Source: Exiguobacterium sp. s193 (lineage in GTDB: Bacteria > Bacillota > Bacilli > Exiguobacteriales > Exiguobacteriaceae). From it: a DNA stretch of 64,000 bases. Position numbers and translations under genes: made by a program. How positions within the stretch are numbered: the stretch's first letter is position 1; each line of letters opens with the position of its first letter. Shown in pieces: positions 54,143-63,681 of this stretch. The notes beneath the pieces were generated by a model that did no database searches, was not told the DNA's origin, and worked only from the letters and a program-made list of their open reading frames with translations. The DNA is taken from NCBI RefSeq assembly GCF_018618755.1, contig NZ_JACSMR010000004.1, positions 112,752-176,751 of the forward strand. The letters are read 5' to 3'.

Positions 54143-54718
54143 ATGTTTGATTTTTTAAAAGCGGCTGTCCATTCGCCGCAATCCGTTGGGGCGATCGCCC
54201 CAAGTAGTGCCCGATTGGCCCAGATGATGGCGCAACGTGCCGTCGCCGATCATCCTGATGTGATTCTCGAAGTCGGCGCGGGAGACGGTGCCATCACAAA
54301 AGCCTTGCTCAACGCACGGCGTCCTGAGACGACACTTTGGATTTGCGAACGCAATCCGACGCTCGGGAAAACACTCCAGGCTTTGCTTAAAGAGGAAACG
54401 AACGTCCAGCTCTTTATCGGTGACATCACGGACTTTCCACCCGCTTGGCTCGGTCGTGTCGATGTGGTCGTCAGTGGTTTGCCGTTCGCATCTTTTTCGC
54501 AAAACCTTCGCGATCAGCTGTTGCAAACGTTTCATGATTTACTTCAACCGGGCGGTCACTTCATCGCCTTCCAATATACCCTCCTTCATTTCAAGACGTT
54601 CCACCGTTACTTTTCTGAGCACAGTTATTCGTTTACGTTTCAGAATCTGCCGCCTGCCTATGTCTTTGAAGGTGTCCAAAAGGAGGAAAAACATGCCTAC
54701 CATCTTAATCGTCGATGA
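54143..54718 (+). CDS. SAM-dependent methyltransferase (phospholipid N-methyltransferase-like)
   Basis: 191 aa. It starts 'MFDFLKAAVHSPQSVGAIAPSSARLA', the entry segment of PmtA/COG3963-type enzymes. SAM motif I is 'ILEVGAGDGAITKAL', followed by 'ICERNP' and 'FIGDI'; 'VVSGLPFASF' is the NPPF-like catalytic motif of the rRNA-dimethylase-related group. Its end overlaps the response-regulator start by 26 bp, so all three genes form one transcript. Confidence 0.85.
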   Translation: MFDFLKAAVHSPQSVGAIAPSSARLAQMMAQRAVADHPDVILEVGAGDGAITKALLNARRPETTLWICERNPTLGKTLQALLKEETNVQLFIGDITDFPPAWLGRVDVVVSGLPFASFSQNLRDQLLQTFHDLLQPGGHFIAFQYTLLHFKTFHRYFSEHSYSFTFQNLPPAYVFEGVQKEEKHAYHLNRR

Positions 54719-55382
54719 TGAAGCCGATATCCGGCAATTGTTGCGGCTTTACCTGCAAAATGACGGCTATGAATTACTTGAAGCAAGCAATGGTGAAGAA
54801 GCACTTCAGTATGTCGAAACACATCCGATTGACTTGATGTTACTCGATGTCATGATGCCTAAACGGGATGGCTTTTCGACCGTTCAAGCCGTCCGTCAGG
54901 CAGGACACACATTTCCCGTCTTAATGTTGACTGCCAAACAAGAAGACCTTGATAAAATTCAGGGTCTGACGTTCGGGGCAGATGATTACATCGGTAAACC
55001 GTTTAATCCACTCGAAGTGTTAGCACGGATTAAAGCCATGTTGAGACGTGTCCAGCAGTACCATCCACCGGTCGCTGCGAGCGCACTTCAAGTCGGACCG
55101 TTTACGTTGCGCGCAGACGAACGACTCATCCTCAAGCACCATACCCCGCTCGCTTTGACACGTCGGGAATTTGATGTGCTCGCACTTTTGTTGATGCATC
55201 CAAAACGTGTTTTTCCTGCCGAAGAACTCTATGAACGGATTTGGCAAGAAGAGGCGCTCGGTTCGGCGACCAATGCCGTGATGGTCCTGATGCACAAACT
55301 CCGCGAAAAAGTAGAGGATGCGCCCAAACAACCACGGCACCTGCAGACGGTTTGGGGTGTCGGCTACAAGGTCGAGCCATGA
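54693..55382 (+). CDS. OmpR/PhoB-family response regulator
   Basis: 229 aa from ATG 54693, with AAGGAGG upstream; the open frame before it is a shadow of the methyltransferase. The receiver domain has 'ILIVDDE', phosphoacceptor Asp52 and the conserved 'IGKPF' lysine. The C-terminal winged helix ends 'QTVWGVGYKVEP'. Its stop overlaps the kinase start (ATGA). Confidence 0.93.
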   Translation: MPTILIVDDEADIRQLLRLYLQNDGYELLEASNGEEALQYVETHPIDLMLLDVMMPKRDGFSTVQAVRQAGHTFPVLMLTAKQEDLDKIQGLTFGADDYIGKPFNPLEVLARIKAMLRRVQQYHPPVAASALQVGPFTLRADERLILKHHTPLALTRREFDVLALLLMHPKRVFPAEELYERIWQEEALGSATNAVMVLMHKLREKVEDAPKQPRHLQTVWGVGYKVEP

Positions 55383-56722
55383 GACGGTTTAAATTAACTG
55401 TTTGGATGACGATCATGCTGATTTTAGCCGCAGTGCTCAGCACGACGCTTGCCTGGCTCATCGCCAGTCAGATTCCGCTCGGAGCGAAAACTGTCCCCCG
55501 TTACTACTACCCGACCGAACAGGATATCGCCCAGCGCGTCGGACAAGACATTAAACGTTATGAATCCGGTGCACAACCGACCGGCGACTATGAGTGGGCG
55601 ATTTATCGCGCAGATGGACGGTTACTCACAGCATCGCCGGACTTTCCGCAGACGATGACACCGAGCCGTCTCTTAGACGTACAAACGTTGACGGAACGGG
55701 AACCGGGTGACCGCCCGGAGGTCCGGACACTCCATTACATGACGGCCGTCGACGTCGGCGACGAGACACCGGGTTATTTTCTTTCTCTTGAAACGGTCAA
55801 GCCGCGACTCAATGAGTACCAAGTCGGAAATCCAGTGATGTTTTTTGTGGTCCAGTTGGTCTTATTCATCGTGTTCATCCTTTTGTTGACGCGTTGGATT
55901 GCCCATTTGTTCAAACAACTCGAACTCCGTCTAAAACGACTGACGACGACAGTCCCGGAAACCATCCCTGAACCGCTGGCCGGTCCCCGTGAATTCAGGG
56001 CTTTCGCCCAGTCGATCGATACGGTCGGTGACGAATTAACGCTCCTTCGAAAACGGGAGCAGGAACGGTTCACGCAACAAATCCATTTAATCACGAGCCT
56101 CTCGCACGACTTACGGACACCGCTCACGTCAATCCAAGGCTTCATCCAATGGCTGTCGGAACACAATCAGACGTTGTCTGATTCCGAACGGGCAGAATTT
56201 TTATCGATCGTGACCCGTCAATCGGAAACGCTCGCAGCGCGGATTGACGAGCTATTCGCATTAGCAAAGCTCTCAAACAAAGAGTACCCGGTCCACCTCG
56301 AACCGGTTGACTTCGTGACCTTGCTCCACCAGGTCGCGAGCCAACATCCGGATACGTCTTACCGTTACCAGGGATCGGAACAACTCGTATTACAGGTCGA
56401 TCCTCAACTGATCGTCCGGTTGATCGAAAATTTGATCCGTAATGCAGAACTGCATGGAACCGGACAACTGCTGTTTCAAATCGTCCGTCAGCCGGACCAT
56501 ATGTTGTTTTCTTGCTCCAATGCGATTGAGCATGCGTTGACGCCGGATCAATTAGAGGCGTTTGAAACACCCTTCGTCAATTCAGACGTTTCCCGCTCGA
56601 ACGGTGGCTCAGGGATTGGACTGTCGATCGTAAAACAAATCGTCGCCCGTCATTCCGGCACGTTCCGTCTTGATTCGCAGGACGGTCGCTTTATCGTCAC
56701 GCTCCAGTTCCCCCTCCATTAA
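55379..56722 (+). CDS. Sensor histidine kinase
   Basis: 447 aa from ATG 55379. There are two transmembrane helices (~8-30 and ~153-172) enclosing an extracellular sensor of ~120 residues, then HAMP-like linker. The H-box 'SLSHDLRTPLTS' has phosphoacceptor His243, the N-box is 'IENLIRNAELHG' and the G-box 'GGSGIGLSIVKQI'. It pairs with the adjacent response regulator; the stimulus is unknown. Confidence 0.93.
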   Translation: MRRFKLTVWMTIMLILAAVLSTTLAWLIASQIPLGAKTVPRYYYPTEQDIAQRVGQDIKRYESGAQPTGDYEWAIYRADGRLLTASPDFPQTMTPSRLLDVQTLTEREPGDRPEVRTLHYMTAVDVGDETPGYFLSLETVKPRLNEYQVGNPVMFFVVQLVLFIVFILLLTRWIAHLFKQLELRLKRLTTTVPETIPEPLAGPREFRAFAQSIDTVGDELTLLRKREQERFTQQIHLITSLSHDLRTPLTSIQGFIQWLSEHNQTLSDSERAEFLSIVTRQSETLAARIDELFALAKLSNKEYPVHLEPVDFVTLLHQVASQHPDTSYRYQGSEQLVLQVDPQLIVRLIENLIRNAELHGTGQLLFQIVRQPDHMLFSCSNAIEHALTPDQLEAFETPFVNSDVSRSNGGSGIGLSIVKQIVARHSGTFRLDSQDGRFIVTLQFPLH

Positions 56723-56799
56723 AATGAGGAGGCTGGAGTTCATTTTTGCGCGGACAGAAGTGCGACACGCGTAAGATGCTGTCCTGTCAGAGACAAACA

Positions 56800-56835
56800 A
56801 AACCCGCTTTCCTGTCCGCACAGGGAAGCGGGTTT
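56800..56835 (+). terminator. Terminator of the two-component operon
   Basis: AAACCCGCTTTCC / GGGAAGCGGGTTT with a ten-base loop, 80 bp after the kinase stop. Confidence 0.8.
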
Positions 56836-56891
56836 GCGTTGATCGCCTGATAAAGCATGCGCGTGATTCCTTTTAGATCCAGTCCTTCAGT

Positions 56892-57485
56892 TCATCTAGT
56901 ATGCGGTGTCCCAGTCACTTGCATCGTCAGGGAACGTCCCCGTTTGTGTTGCCTAACGAGCAACCCGAGAATCGTGACGCCCCCGAGTAAACCAAGCCCG
57001 AGAAGCATCGGATTCTCCGTTACGTCATTCATAATGGACGACCACGTCACCAGTTTCCCGATCCGGACAATGAGAAACGTCCAAACGCCTGTATATACTC
57101 CAGCCGCCACAACATTAATCGCTACGTAACGGCCAAGCGGATAGTTCAGTAATCCTGCAGCGTAGTGAATCGGATGCCGGACACCCGGTAAAAAGAACGA
57201 TATTCCAATCGCCCATCCCCCACGTCGTTCCAGAATCGTTTCGGCTTGAGATAAAAAACGCGACTTCATGATTTTTTTCACGAACGGAACTTCCCGGAAA
57301 AATCGGGCGATCAGGTAAAACCACGTAAAGGCGATCACGAATACCGGCCAGGTCATCAACCACAGCTTCAGAGGATGAACTCCTTCAGTCACCCCGAGTA
57401 GCGTGTGTCCCATCATCAATACGTCATCCGATAACGGAGTAAACATAATGCCACCTGCTAACCGAACAAAAGCCATCCAATCCAT
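56892..57485 (-). CDS. DedA/VTT-family membrane protein
   Basis: 197 aa from ATG 57485; a GTG two codons earlier is weaker. The VTT motif region 'ISFFLPGVRHPIHYAAGLLNYPLGRYVAINVVAAG' carries the re-entrant-loop glycine/proline/arginine pattern of DedA proteins, which act as lipid scramblase or flippase-like transporters in the inner membrane. Four to five hydrophobic helices. Single gene. Confidence 0.85.
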   Translation of the reverse strand: MDWMAFVRLAGGIMFTPLSDDVLMMGHTLLGVTEGVHPLKLWLMTWPVFVIAFTWFYLIARFFREVPFVKKIMKSRFLSQAETILERRGGWAIGISFFLPGVRHPIHYAAGLLNYPLGRYVAINVVAAGVYTGVWTFLIVRIGKLVTWSSIMNDVTENPMLLGLGLLGGVTILGLLVRQHKRGRSLTMQVTGTPHTR

Positions 57486-57677
57486 TTTCACGTCACATCC
57501 TTTTCGTTTTCATCTGATAAGAATAGTATCCGTGATGTTTCTTCACTTCACCGCAGGATGTTTCTTAAGCAATTCTTAACTCCGGTTGTTACTGCTTCGA
57601 CACTCCTTTCGAATTGGAATTCGATACACTAGGGAATGTAATTCTTTAGGCACAGCATTAAAGGAGTTTGTTTACTT

Positions 57678-59468
57678 ATGAAATCATTGAACCGCCCGAC
57701 TACATATATGCCAGGCCTTGACGGTTTACGCGCGTTCGCCGTGATCGCTGTTATTCTTTACCATCTGTCTCTCCCCGGACTGACGGGTGGTTTTCTTGGT
57801 GTCGACCTCTTTTTTGTCTTATCCGGTTACTTGATCACCGGTTTGTTACTGACCGAATGGAGCCAGACGGGACGAATTGACTTAAAACGATTTTGGATCC
57901 AGCGCTTGCGCCGGCTTTTTCCGGCACTGTTCGTCATGTTAGTCCTCGTCCTGACCTATGTCACGCTGTTCGAACATGACTTAGTCGCGACACTTCGCCA
58001 AGACAGTGCTGTCGCACTCGTCTACTTGACGAACTGGTGGTACATCTTTCATGATGTCTCCTACTTCGAGTCGTTCGGCAAACCGTCACCGATTCAAAAC
58101 CTGTGGTCGCTTGCGATCGAAGAACAGTTCTATTTGATTTTCCCCGTCCTGCTCTGGTTCGGATTACAACGCAAACGTTTGTTGCTCCGCAGCATCGGTC
58201 TCGCCGTCGTCCTATCCGTCCTCTTGATGGCGATTTTGTTTACACCAGGAACCGATCCGAGTCGTGTCTACTACGGGACGGATACACGACTGTTCGCCTT
58301 ACTGATCGGCAGCTTGCTTGCCTTCGCTTGGCGTCCGCAACGGTTTAAGCGCACGATTCCCCGGCGCGGTGTCCGGTTACTGAATATGACCGGGGCAGCG
58401 ATGCTCGCGTTTTTCGTCATCTGCATCACGATGACGAGTGAATACGGTCAGTTTCTCTACCGTGGTGGGTTTTTCCTCGTCGCTGTCGCCGCGGGACTGC
58501 TGATTGCGACGATTGCGCACCCGGCGTCGCTCTGGCAACGTCTGTTTTCGCAGTCCTGGCTGATTGCGATCGGAAAGCGGTCTTACGGTCTTTACCTGTG
58601 GCACTTCCCGCTCATCACGTTGATGACGCCGGTCGAACAGATCGGGACGTTTTCACTTTGGCGTAGTCTTGCGATTGTTTTTGTCCTGGTCGGGGTGACT
58701 GAACTGTCGTACCGATGGATCGAACGTCCGATCCGCCATCTCGGAATCATCGGTTTCATCCGCCAGTTCCAGCTTGCACCGTCGCAGTTCCGGCAATTTT
58801 CTGTCCGGAAGTGGGGTGTGCTGACGGTTACAGCGGTACTCGTGTTCAGCTTCATCGGGAACTTGTCGATTCTCGCTGTCAGCGATGCGAAACCAGAGGA
58901 AACCATCCCGACTGTTGCTGCGCCACATACGAAACCGGCGCCTGTCGTCAAGGATCATACGCCGAAGCCGAAAAAACGGGTTCACAACAGCTGTCGTCCG
59001 ACCGTCGCCATCGGTGACTCGGTGTTACTCGGTGTCGAAGACTATCTCGGAAGTACGTTACGACAGCTGACGATCGATGCGAAGCTCGGTCGCCAGCTCC
59101 GGGAAGCAATTCCCCTCAGTGCATCTTACGCAGCATACAATCAAAAAGGGCATCAAGTCATCTTACACCTCGGAACAAATGGCAGTTTCCATCCTGATCA
59201 ATTAAATGAACTACTCAATCAGTTCGCGAACGCCGATCAGGTGTATCTCGTGACGACACGCGTGCCGCGTCCGTGGGAGCAGGAAGTCAACACGATGCTG
59301 AGACAAGCAGCGAAACGAAAACACGTCTCCATCATCGATTGGTATGCCGTCGCCGTCAAACATCCGTCGTACTTCGGGCAGGACGGGGTCCACCTCAATG
59401 TCAAGGGAGCCCGGGCATACTCGAAACTGCTCGCGGAAGCAACAGGTTGTGCCGCGACAACAAAATAA
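57678..59468 (+). CDS. OatA-like O-acetyltransferase
   Basis: 596 aa. The N-terminal acyltransferase-3 membrane domain (~10-405, ten or so helices) starts 'YMPGLDGLRAFAVIAVILYH' with the conserved His and 'SLAIEEQFYLIFPV'. The extracytoplasmic SGNH domain (~440-596) has the catalytic Ser in 'AIGDSVLLG', 'HLGTNGSF', and the Asp/His in 'DGVHLNVKGA'. Such fusions acetylate peptidoglycan or another wall polymer and give lysozyme resistance. AAAGGAG precedes the ATG. Confidence 0.9.
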   Translation: MKSLNRPTTYMPGLDGLRAFAVIAVILYHLSLPGLTGGFLGVDLFFVLSGYLITGLLLTEWSQTGRIDLKRFWIQRLRRLFPALFVMLVLVLTYVTLFEHDLVATLRQDSAVALVYLTNWWYIFHDVSYFESFGKPSPIQNLWSLAIEEQFYLIFPVLLWFGLQRKRLLLRSIGLAVVLSVLLMAILFTPGTDPSRVYYGTDTRLFALLIGSLLAFAWRPQRFKRTIPRRGVRLLNMTGAAMLAFFVICITMTSEYGQFLYRGGFFLVAVAAGLLIATIAHPASLWQRLFSQSWLIAIGKRSYGLYLWHFPLITLMTPVEQIGTFSLWRSLAIVFVLVGVTELSYRWIERPIRHLGIIGFIRQFQLAPSQFRQFSVRKWGVLTVTAVLVFSFIGNLSILAVSDAKPEETIPTVAAPHTKPAPVVKDHTPKPKKRVHNSCRPTVAIGDSVLLGVEDYLGSTLRQLTIDAKLGRQLREAIPLSASYAAYNQKGHQVILHLGTNGSFHPDQLNELLNQFANADQVYLVTTRVPRPWEQEVNTMLRQAAKRKHVSIIDWYAVAVKHPSYFGQDGVHLNVKGARAYSKLLAEATGCAATTK

Positions 59469-59474
59469 AAAAAT

Positions 59475-59525
59475 GACCCGCTTTTTCCGTCTGAAATAGC
59501 GGAAGTAGCGGGTCGTTTCTTTTTT
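59475..59525. terminator. Bidirectional terminator
   Basis: ATGACCCGCTTTTTCCG / CGGAAGTAGCGGGTCG with T-runs on both sides, shared with the convergent small-protein gene. Confidence 0.75.
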
Positions 59526-59790
59526 AATGCCGTTTTGGCTTACGACGCAGGAGGAGGAACGTCACGAACGCACTGAGTAACAAACTACTGACGACCCACG
59601 GTAAGAGGCGTGGGACGATACCTGGTTCAACTGCACGATCTTCGACCGGGATGACTTCGCCTGACGTCAATGGATCCTGCAACAAATGTTCAAACACCGG
59701 CTCATGTAGTTGCGTTGCACGAGCTGGTGTCATCGATGAAGTAAATACGATGAAGATCAGTAGGACCATACCGACGCTCTGTTTCATCAT
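59524..59790 (-). CDS. Small secreted/membrane-anchored protein
   Basis: 88 aa from ATG 59790 (or the next ATG); GGGGGAGG lies upstream. It has a signal peptide (MMKQSVGMVLLIFIVFTSSMTPARA), a short extracellular part with acidic residues, and a C-terminal helix 'LLPWVVSSLLLSAFVTFLLL' followed by RRKPKRH. The tail resembles the hydrophobic-helix-plus-basic end of sorted proteins, but no LPxTG motif is seen. Unknown function. Confidence 0.65.
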   Translation of the reverse strand: MMKQSVGMVLLIFIVFTSSMTPARATQLHEPVFEHLLQDPLTSGEVIPVEDRAVEPGIVPRLLPWVVSSLLLSAFVTFLLLRRKPKRH

Positions 59791-59950
59791 TCCTCCCCCT
59801 TTCTTGATTTCTATTTTAATGGTACATCCTCTAACAGAGATTCGTTTCGCAAAAAACAGAAGGGAGTAGGAATCGAAACTTCGATCATCCAGAAACACCG
59901 GGTCTACAACCTCATGGAACTGACTTAAAAGTCAATCTCCACACAGACAA

Positions 59951-59977
59951 GGGTGGCAGATCTTACATCCGCCACCC
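59951..59977. terminator. Hairpin after the surface-protein gene
   Basis: GGGTGGC / GCCACCC with a 13-base loop. The T-run on the minus strand is weak, so termination is uncertain. Confidence 0.45.
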
Positions 59978-60040
59978 TCCTCTCGTCCAAAAGAACGCAC
60001 TCGCTTCACGTGACTCTTTTGAGTCACCCCGTTAAATGAC

Positions 60041-61411
60041 TTATTGTTGTTCGCGACGACCGCGGAGTGCAAAGAATCCGAGGATTGAAGCAGCAGCGAT
60101 TCCGAACAGTGACCATAAGATACCGGCTGACGATTGCGTTTCAGTGGTTCCACCAAGTCCTGTGTTCGGCATGCTTGCTGGCGTACCTTGGAATTTATCC
60201 GGGAACTGATCGACGATTGCCGTCGCTGTTCCTTCTCCGACTCCGTACATGTGACCGTAAGCTTCACGAATCGCCGGGTACGTTTTGTCGTAGTCCTTTT
60301 CGTTGTAGCTGTTGAAGGCGAGTAACAATTGATCAACGTGCATCTTCAAGCCTTCTTCCAGGTCTTTCGACTTCAGGCGACCTTCCGTTGCGGCATCGAG
60401 GAACGCCGCTTGTTCGACACGGTATTCGTCGAGCTCTTTGACAGCCATGTCACGTGCATCATCATCTTTCGCCCCTGTTGCTTTGACGTAGTCAACAAAG
60501 TAACCGATGTGACTTGACCAGATTTTTTTAAATTCTTTCGCTGCATCGCTACCGTAAACGGAACCGATCGATGCTGTCAGGTCATCCGTATTTTCACTGA
60601 GTGCTCCGGCAGCTGCATCAAAGTCTTTTGCTCCATCGATTCCTTTTTGCATCGCCAAGATCGCAAGGGCCGCATGTTCTGAGAAATTATGGTTCAGACC
60701 AGCACGGAGGTCGGCTGCAGGTGTATCGACTTTCGTATTTTTAAATTTATCCGGGTATTGATCGACAATTGCACCGGATAATCCTTCTCCGACCATATAC
60801 ATATGCTCGATTGCTTTCCGGAGATTGCTGTACGTCGCATCGTAATCCCCCGCGACGTAACTATCGAACGATGTCAGGAGCTGTGTGACGTGGACTTTTA
60901 AGCCACCTTCGAGATCGGCTGCTTTAAGCCGTCCTTCTGTCGCTTTATCTAAAAAGGCTGCTTGTTCGACACGGTAGGAATCGAGGTCATCGAGCGCTTT
61001 TTGTTTCGCTTCCTCATCTTTCGCTCCTGTCGCTTTGACGTAATCAACGAAGTAACCGATATGGCTCGACCAAATTTCTTTGAATGCTTCGCCTGCTTCG
61101 TCGCCGTATACTGAGCCAACGGCGGCAGAAAGGTCATCCGTGTTTTGACTCAAAGCACCTGCTGCTTGTTCAAAGTCATCTTTTCCATCAATTCCTTTTT
61201 GCATCGCAACGACTGCGAGGTAGGCATGTTCCGAGAGAAGCTGATCGAGTGTCGCCCGGAGATCGGACGCTGGTGAAGAGACATCGAGAGACATTTTTCC
61301 TGAGCTGGCCATCTTGCTGTGATCTTCATGACCATGGGCACTGACACCAGCTGCCGGAATCAACAATGCGGCACTGAGTGGAACTGCGAGAAACGACTTT
61401 TTCATTTTCAT
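60041..61411 (-). CDS. Two-repeat surface protein with conserved histidines and MPNTG sorting-like tail
   Basis: 456 aa from ATG 61411. Signal peptide (~1-25), His-rich mature start 'HGHEDHSK', then two homologous ~160-aa helical domains (~48-220 and ~232-405). Each keeps the same four His positions: 'SEH' (62/246), 'SSHIGYF' (117/301), 'HV.QLL' (174/358), 'HMY.VGEG' (203/387). Each also has 'YFVDYVKATGAKD' and 'YRVEQAAFLD'. After them come MPNTG (414-418), a hydrophobic helix and 'RGRREQQ', a sortase-type anchor. I recognise no catalogued function. It is downstream of the PepSY/YtkA operon, with a related gene beyond it. Confidence 0.8.
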   Translation of the reverse strand: MKMKKSFLAVPLSAALLIPAAGVSAHGHEDHSKMASSGKMSLDVSSPASDLRATLDQLLSEHAYLAVVAMQKGIDGKDDFEQAAGALSQNTDDLSAAVGSVYGDEAGEAFKEIWSSHIGYFVDYVKATGAKDEEAKQKALDDLDSYRVEQAAFLDKATEGRLKAADLEGGLKVHVTQLLTSFDSYVAGDYDATYSNLRKAIEHMYMVGEGLSGAIVDQYPDKFKNTKVDTPAADLRAGLNHNFSEHAALAILAMQKGIDGAKDFDAAAGALSENTDDLTASIGSVYGSDAAKEFKKIWSSHIGYFVDYVKATGAKDDDARDMAVKELDEYRVEQAAFLDAATEGRLKSKDLEEGLKMHVDQLLLAFNSYNEKDYDKTYPAIREAYGHMYGVGEGTATAIVDQFPDKFQGTPASMPNTGLGGTTETQSSAGILWSLFGIAAASILGFFALRGRREQQ

Positions 61412-61501
61412 CTTGTAAACACCCCTTTGTTTTTTTTGGACTACACATAGATAACGTAAGAAGTTCACAAATAGTTTTGATTTTTAATATTTTTTCCGAA
61501 A

Positions 61502-61533
61502 AAATAAAGACTTCGGCAGCGAAGTCCTTATTT
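61502..61533 (-). terminator. Terminator of the PepSY operon
   Basis: AAATAAAGACTTCG / CGAAGTCCTTATTT with a short loop, just after the YtkA-like stop. Confidence 0.7.
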
Positions 61534-61537
61534 CCCA

Positions 61538-61990
61538 TTAATGATGTCCATGGTGATCCGTCTGTTCCCCTGCCGGTACGGCCTGATTCAATAAGTTCTG
61601 TGCCGCCTCGAGCTCTTTTTCTGACACATCTCCCACTTGAACGAGTGCTTTTGGTGTGTAGACATGCGAACCGACATGCACCATGCCGTTGACGAGATAG
61701 ACACCAGCTTTTTTAAAGGGAACACTGCTGACATAATGTCCCTGTTTCTGTTCTGTCCTATACGTTTCTGTCTTATCACTTCCTACTGGTGTAACTTGAA
61801 CATGAACCTGATCGATGGCTTGCGGGTTCTCAATTTCAAGTGCGACCGTCGTGTTCTTGTCTGCCGCAATTTTCTCCGGTGCGTAAAGTCCGACTTTCAT
61901 CGCAGGCGCAGCCGCTTTTGTCTCGAATTGACACCCGGCTAGTAACACCATACTACTGGCGAATAAACCTGTTAATACGACTCGCTTCAT
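61538..61990 (-). CDS. YtkA/FixH-like lipoprotein with His-rich tail
   Basis: 150 aa with lipobox 'LLAGC' (Cys20). A beta-sandwich region (~30-118) follows, including 'TVALEIENPQAIDQVHVQVTPVG', of the YtkA-like (FixH-related) type, then 'HVGSHVYTPKALVQV'. The C-terminus is DHHGHH, likely to bind metal. Its start overlaps the PepSY gene by four bases. A metal-handling role outside the membrane is inferred from histidines and partner. Confidence 0.8.
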   Translation of the reverse strand: MKRVVLTGLFASSMVLLAGCQFETKAAAPAMKVGLYAPEKIAADKNTTVALEIENPQAIDQVHVQVTPVGSDKTETYRTEQKQGHYVSSVPFKKAGVYLVNGMVHVGSHVYTPKALVQVGDVSEKELEAAQNLLNQAVPAGEQTDHHGHH

Positions 61991-63360
61991 GCTGCTGCCT
62001 CCTTATTTCCTCTGCGTCGGCGCGTGAAAATCAAGAAATCGAGTACGAGGATTGCAAAGACCGACAGTGCCGCGAGTGGCATCGTCAAACTGATCACTAC
62101 AATCAAGCCGGCAACGATTTTTTGAACGCGTTGATCACTGGCCCATTTTGGTGCCGATAGTTTTCCCGCACCATTTCGGCGTTTCCACCATAAAACAAAT
62201 GAACTGACGACGATGAAAATCAATCCTAGACACAGTGCTAATCCGACGAGTTGATTCAAGACGCCAAACAACCGTCCTTCATGAAAACCAATCCCAAGCG
62301 TAATGCCCTTCGCAAGTAATCCGTAATCTGCATAGGAGACATTGGATAAGACCGTTCCCGAATATTGATCGAGGTTAATCGTCGCTTCTTTGGTTGGCGC
62401 ACTTTGAAGAGAGGATAACGTATAGACCCCTGCCTCCCCTTTTGGAAGTGTAATTTGATACGGGCGTCCCATCCCTAACTGTTTCGCTTCAGCCGCGACT
62501 TCCGTCACAGACAATGACAACGGTCGGGCTGGTCCCGAACTCGGAACCACGTCGTTTTGTGTCGCCCAAGGAATATCCGTCGCAATGTCCTTCGTGACGA
62601 TTTTTGACGCCATACTTTCATCCGGTCCGTACGCAAACTGTGGATAGTTCGAATTGGCTTTCGTCGCAATCGTATTGATCCACTGACCTGCGACACCGGA
62701 CCACGCGAGTCCGGAACCGATGATCACGAGTAATCCGATCGTTGACCAGACGGCAACTGAACCATGAAGACCCTTCCAAAAATTGCGTGATCCGTTCTTC
62801 TGTCTGAAAGACGGGAAAAATACACGCTTGAAGCTGCCGGTTTTCCCACGTGGCCAAAAGAGATACGTTCCTGTAACCAATAAAATGATTGCCCAACTCG
62901 CCGCAAGTTCGACGAGAAGGTTTCCGACTTTTCCAGCGAATAGTTCGCCATGCAGCGTTTTGATGAAGCCAAGTGGTCCTGCCCCAAGCCGTTTCCCCGT
63001 TACTTCACCCGTGTATGGATCAACATAGACATACCCTGACTCTTCTTTGAACGTCACGCCAATCCGTGTCGTCCGGTCTCCCTGCTCAAACTGACCAAGC
63101 GAAGAAATACCCGCCTCCGGATATTTATCCGTGACGGCTTTCATCTGATCTTCGAGCGGCAAACGTTGCCCTGTCTCTTCCGTGAAGATCATGTCACGGT
63201 ACAGCATGTCTTCAAGTTGCGGTTTAAATAAGTAAATCGATCCTGTGACGGCAAGTATGATAAAAATCGGAGCAAAAATAATGCCTGCATAAAAGTGCCA
63301 CCGCCACATCGATTGGTACCAGCTCTGCCGCACGCGCGAAGCTTGATCCCGTTCTTTCAT
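61987..63360 (-). CDS. PepSY-associated TM-helix protein
   Basis: 457 aa from ATG 63360. The first TM helix ('WRWHFYAGIIFAPIFIILAVTGSIYLF') carries the RxWH...G signature of the PepSY-TM family. A PepSY domain lies outside (~50-125), and three more helices include 'WKGLHGSVAVWSTIGLLVIIGSGLAWSG' with the second conserved His. The family is linked to iron/heme or copper handling and membrane reductase-like functions. It is the first gene of the two-gene operon. Confidence 0.87.
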   Translation of the reverse strand: MKERDQASRVRQSWYQSMWRWHFYAGIIFAPIFIILAVTGSIYLFKPQLEDMLYRDMIFTEETGQRLPLEDQMKAVTDKYPEAGISSLGQFEQGDRTTRIGVTFKEESGYVYVDPYTGEVTGKRLGAGPLGFIKTLHGELFAGKVGNLLVELAASWAIILLVTGTYLFWPRGKTGSFKRVFFPSFRQKNGSRNFWKGLHGSVAVWSTIGLLVIIGSGLAWSGVAGQWINTIATKANSNYPQFAYGPDESMASKIVTKDIATDIPWATQNDVVPSSGPARPLSLSVTEVAAEAKQLGMGRPYQITLPKGEAGVYTLSSLQSAPTKEATINLDQYSGTVLSNVSYADYGLLAKGITLGIGFHEGRLFGVLNQLVGLALCLGLIFIVVSSFVLWWKRRNGAGKLSAPKWASDQRVQKIVAGLIVVISLTMPLAALSVFAILVLDFLIFTRRRRGNKEAAA

Positions 63361-63681
63361 GATAATATCCCCCATTCTTTCCTATATATGTCCCACATTT
63401 GAACACGCCTTTAATTATAAGCGGTTACATCAAGCCAACTTTTAACACACTATGACGAATTCTTGCCAATCCAGTGTTGTTTCTGCGTAGTCCCTATGAA
63501 GAAAATGCACACATACTGGAGTCTTTTTTCATAGATTCCACAAATGACTTAAAAAAGATTTCACTTTTTTTGCTTTTTTTAAATCCAAACGAAATCCGGG
63601 TGCGTATGCTGTTCAGAACGATGAGGAAACGAATTACCAGATTGGTTAAAATAAAACCCAAATTTGAAAGGATGATTACAA
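63361..63681. other. Divergent promoter region
   Basis: 321 bp between the PepSY operon and the surface-protein paralog. It is A/T-rich near the right end. I see no clear operator or ORF. Confidence 0.5.

Noticed and set aside
59932..60336. 134-codon open frame on the minus strand
   Set aside because: It overlaps the C-terminal coding region of the surface protein in another frame and has no ribosome binding site or recognisable sequence.
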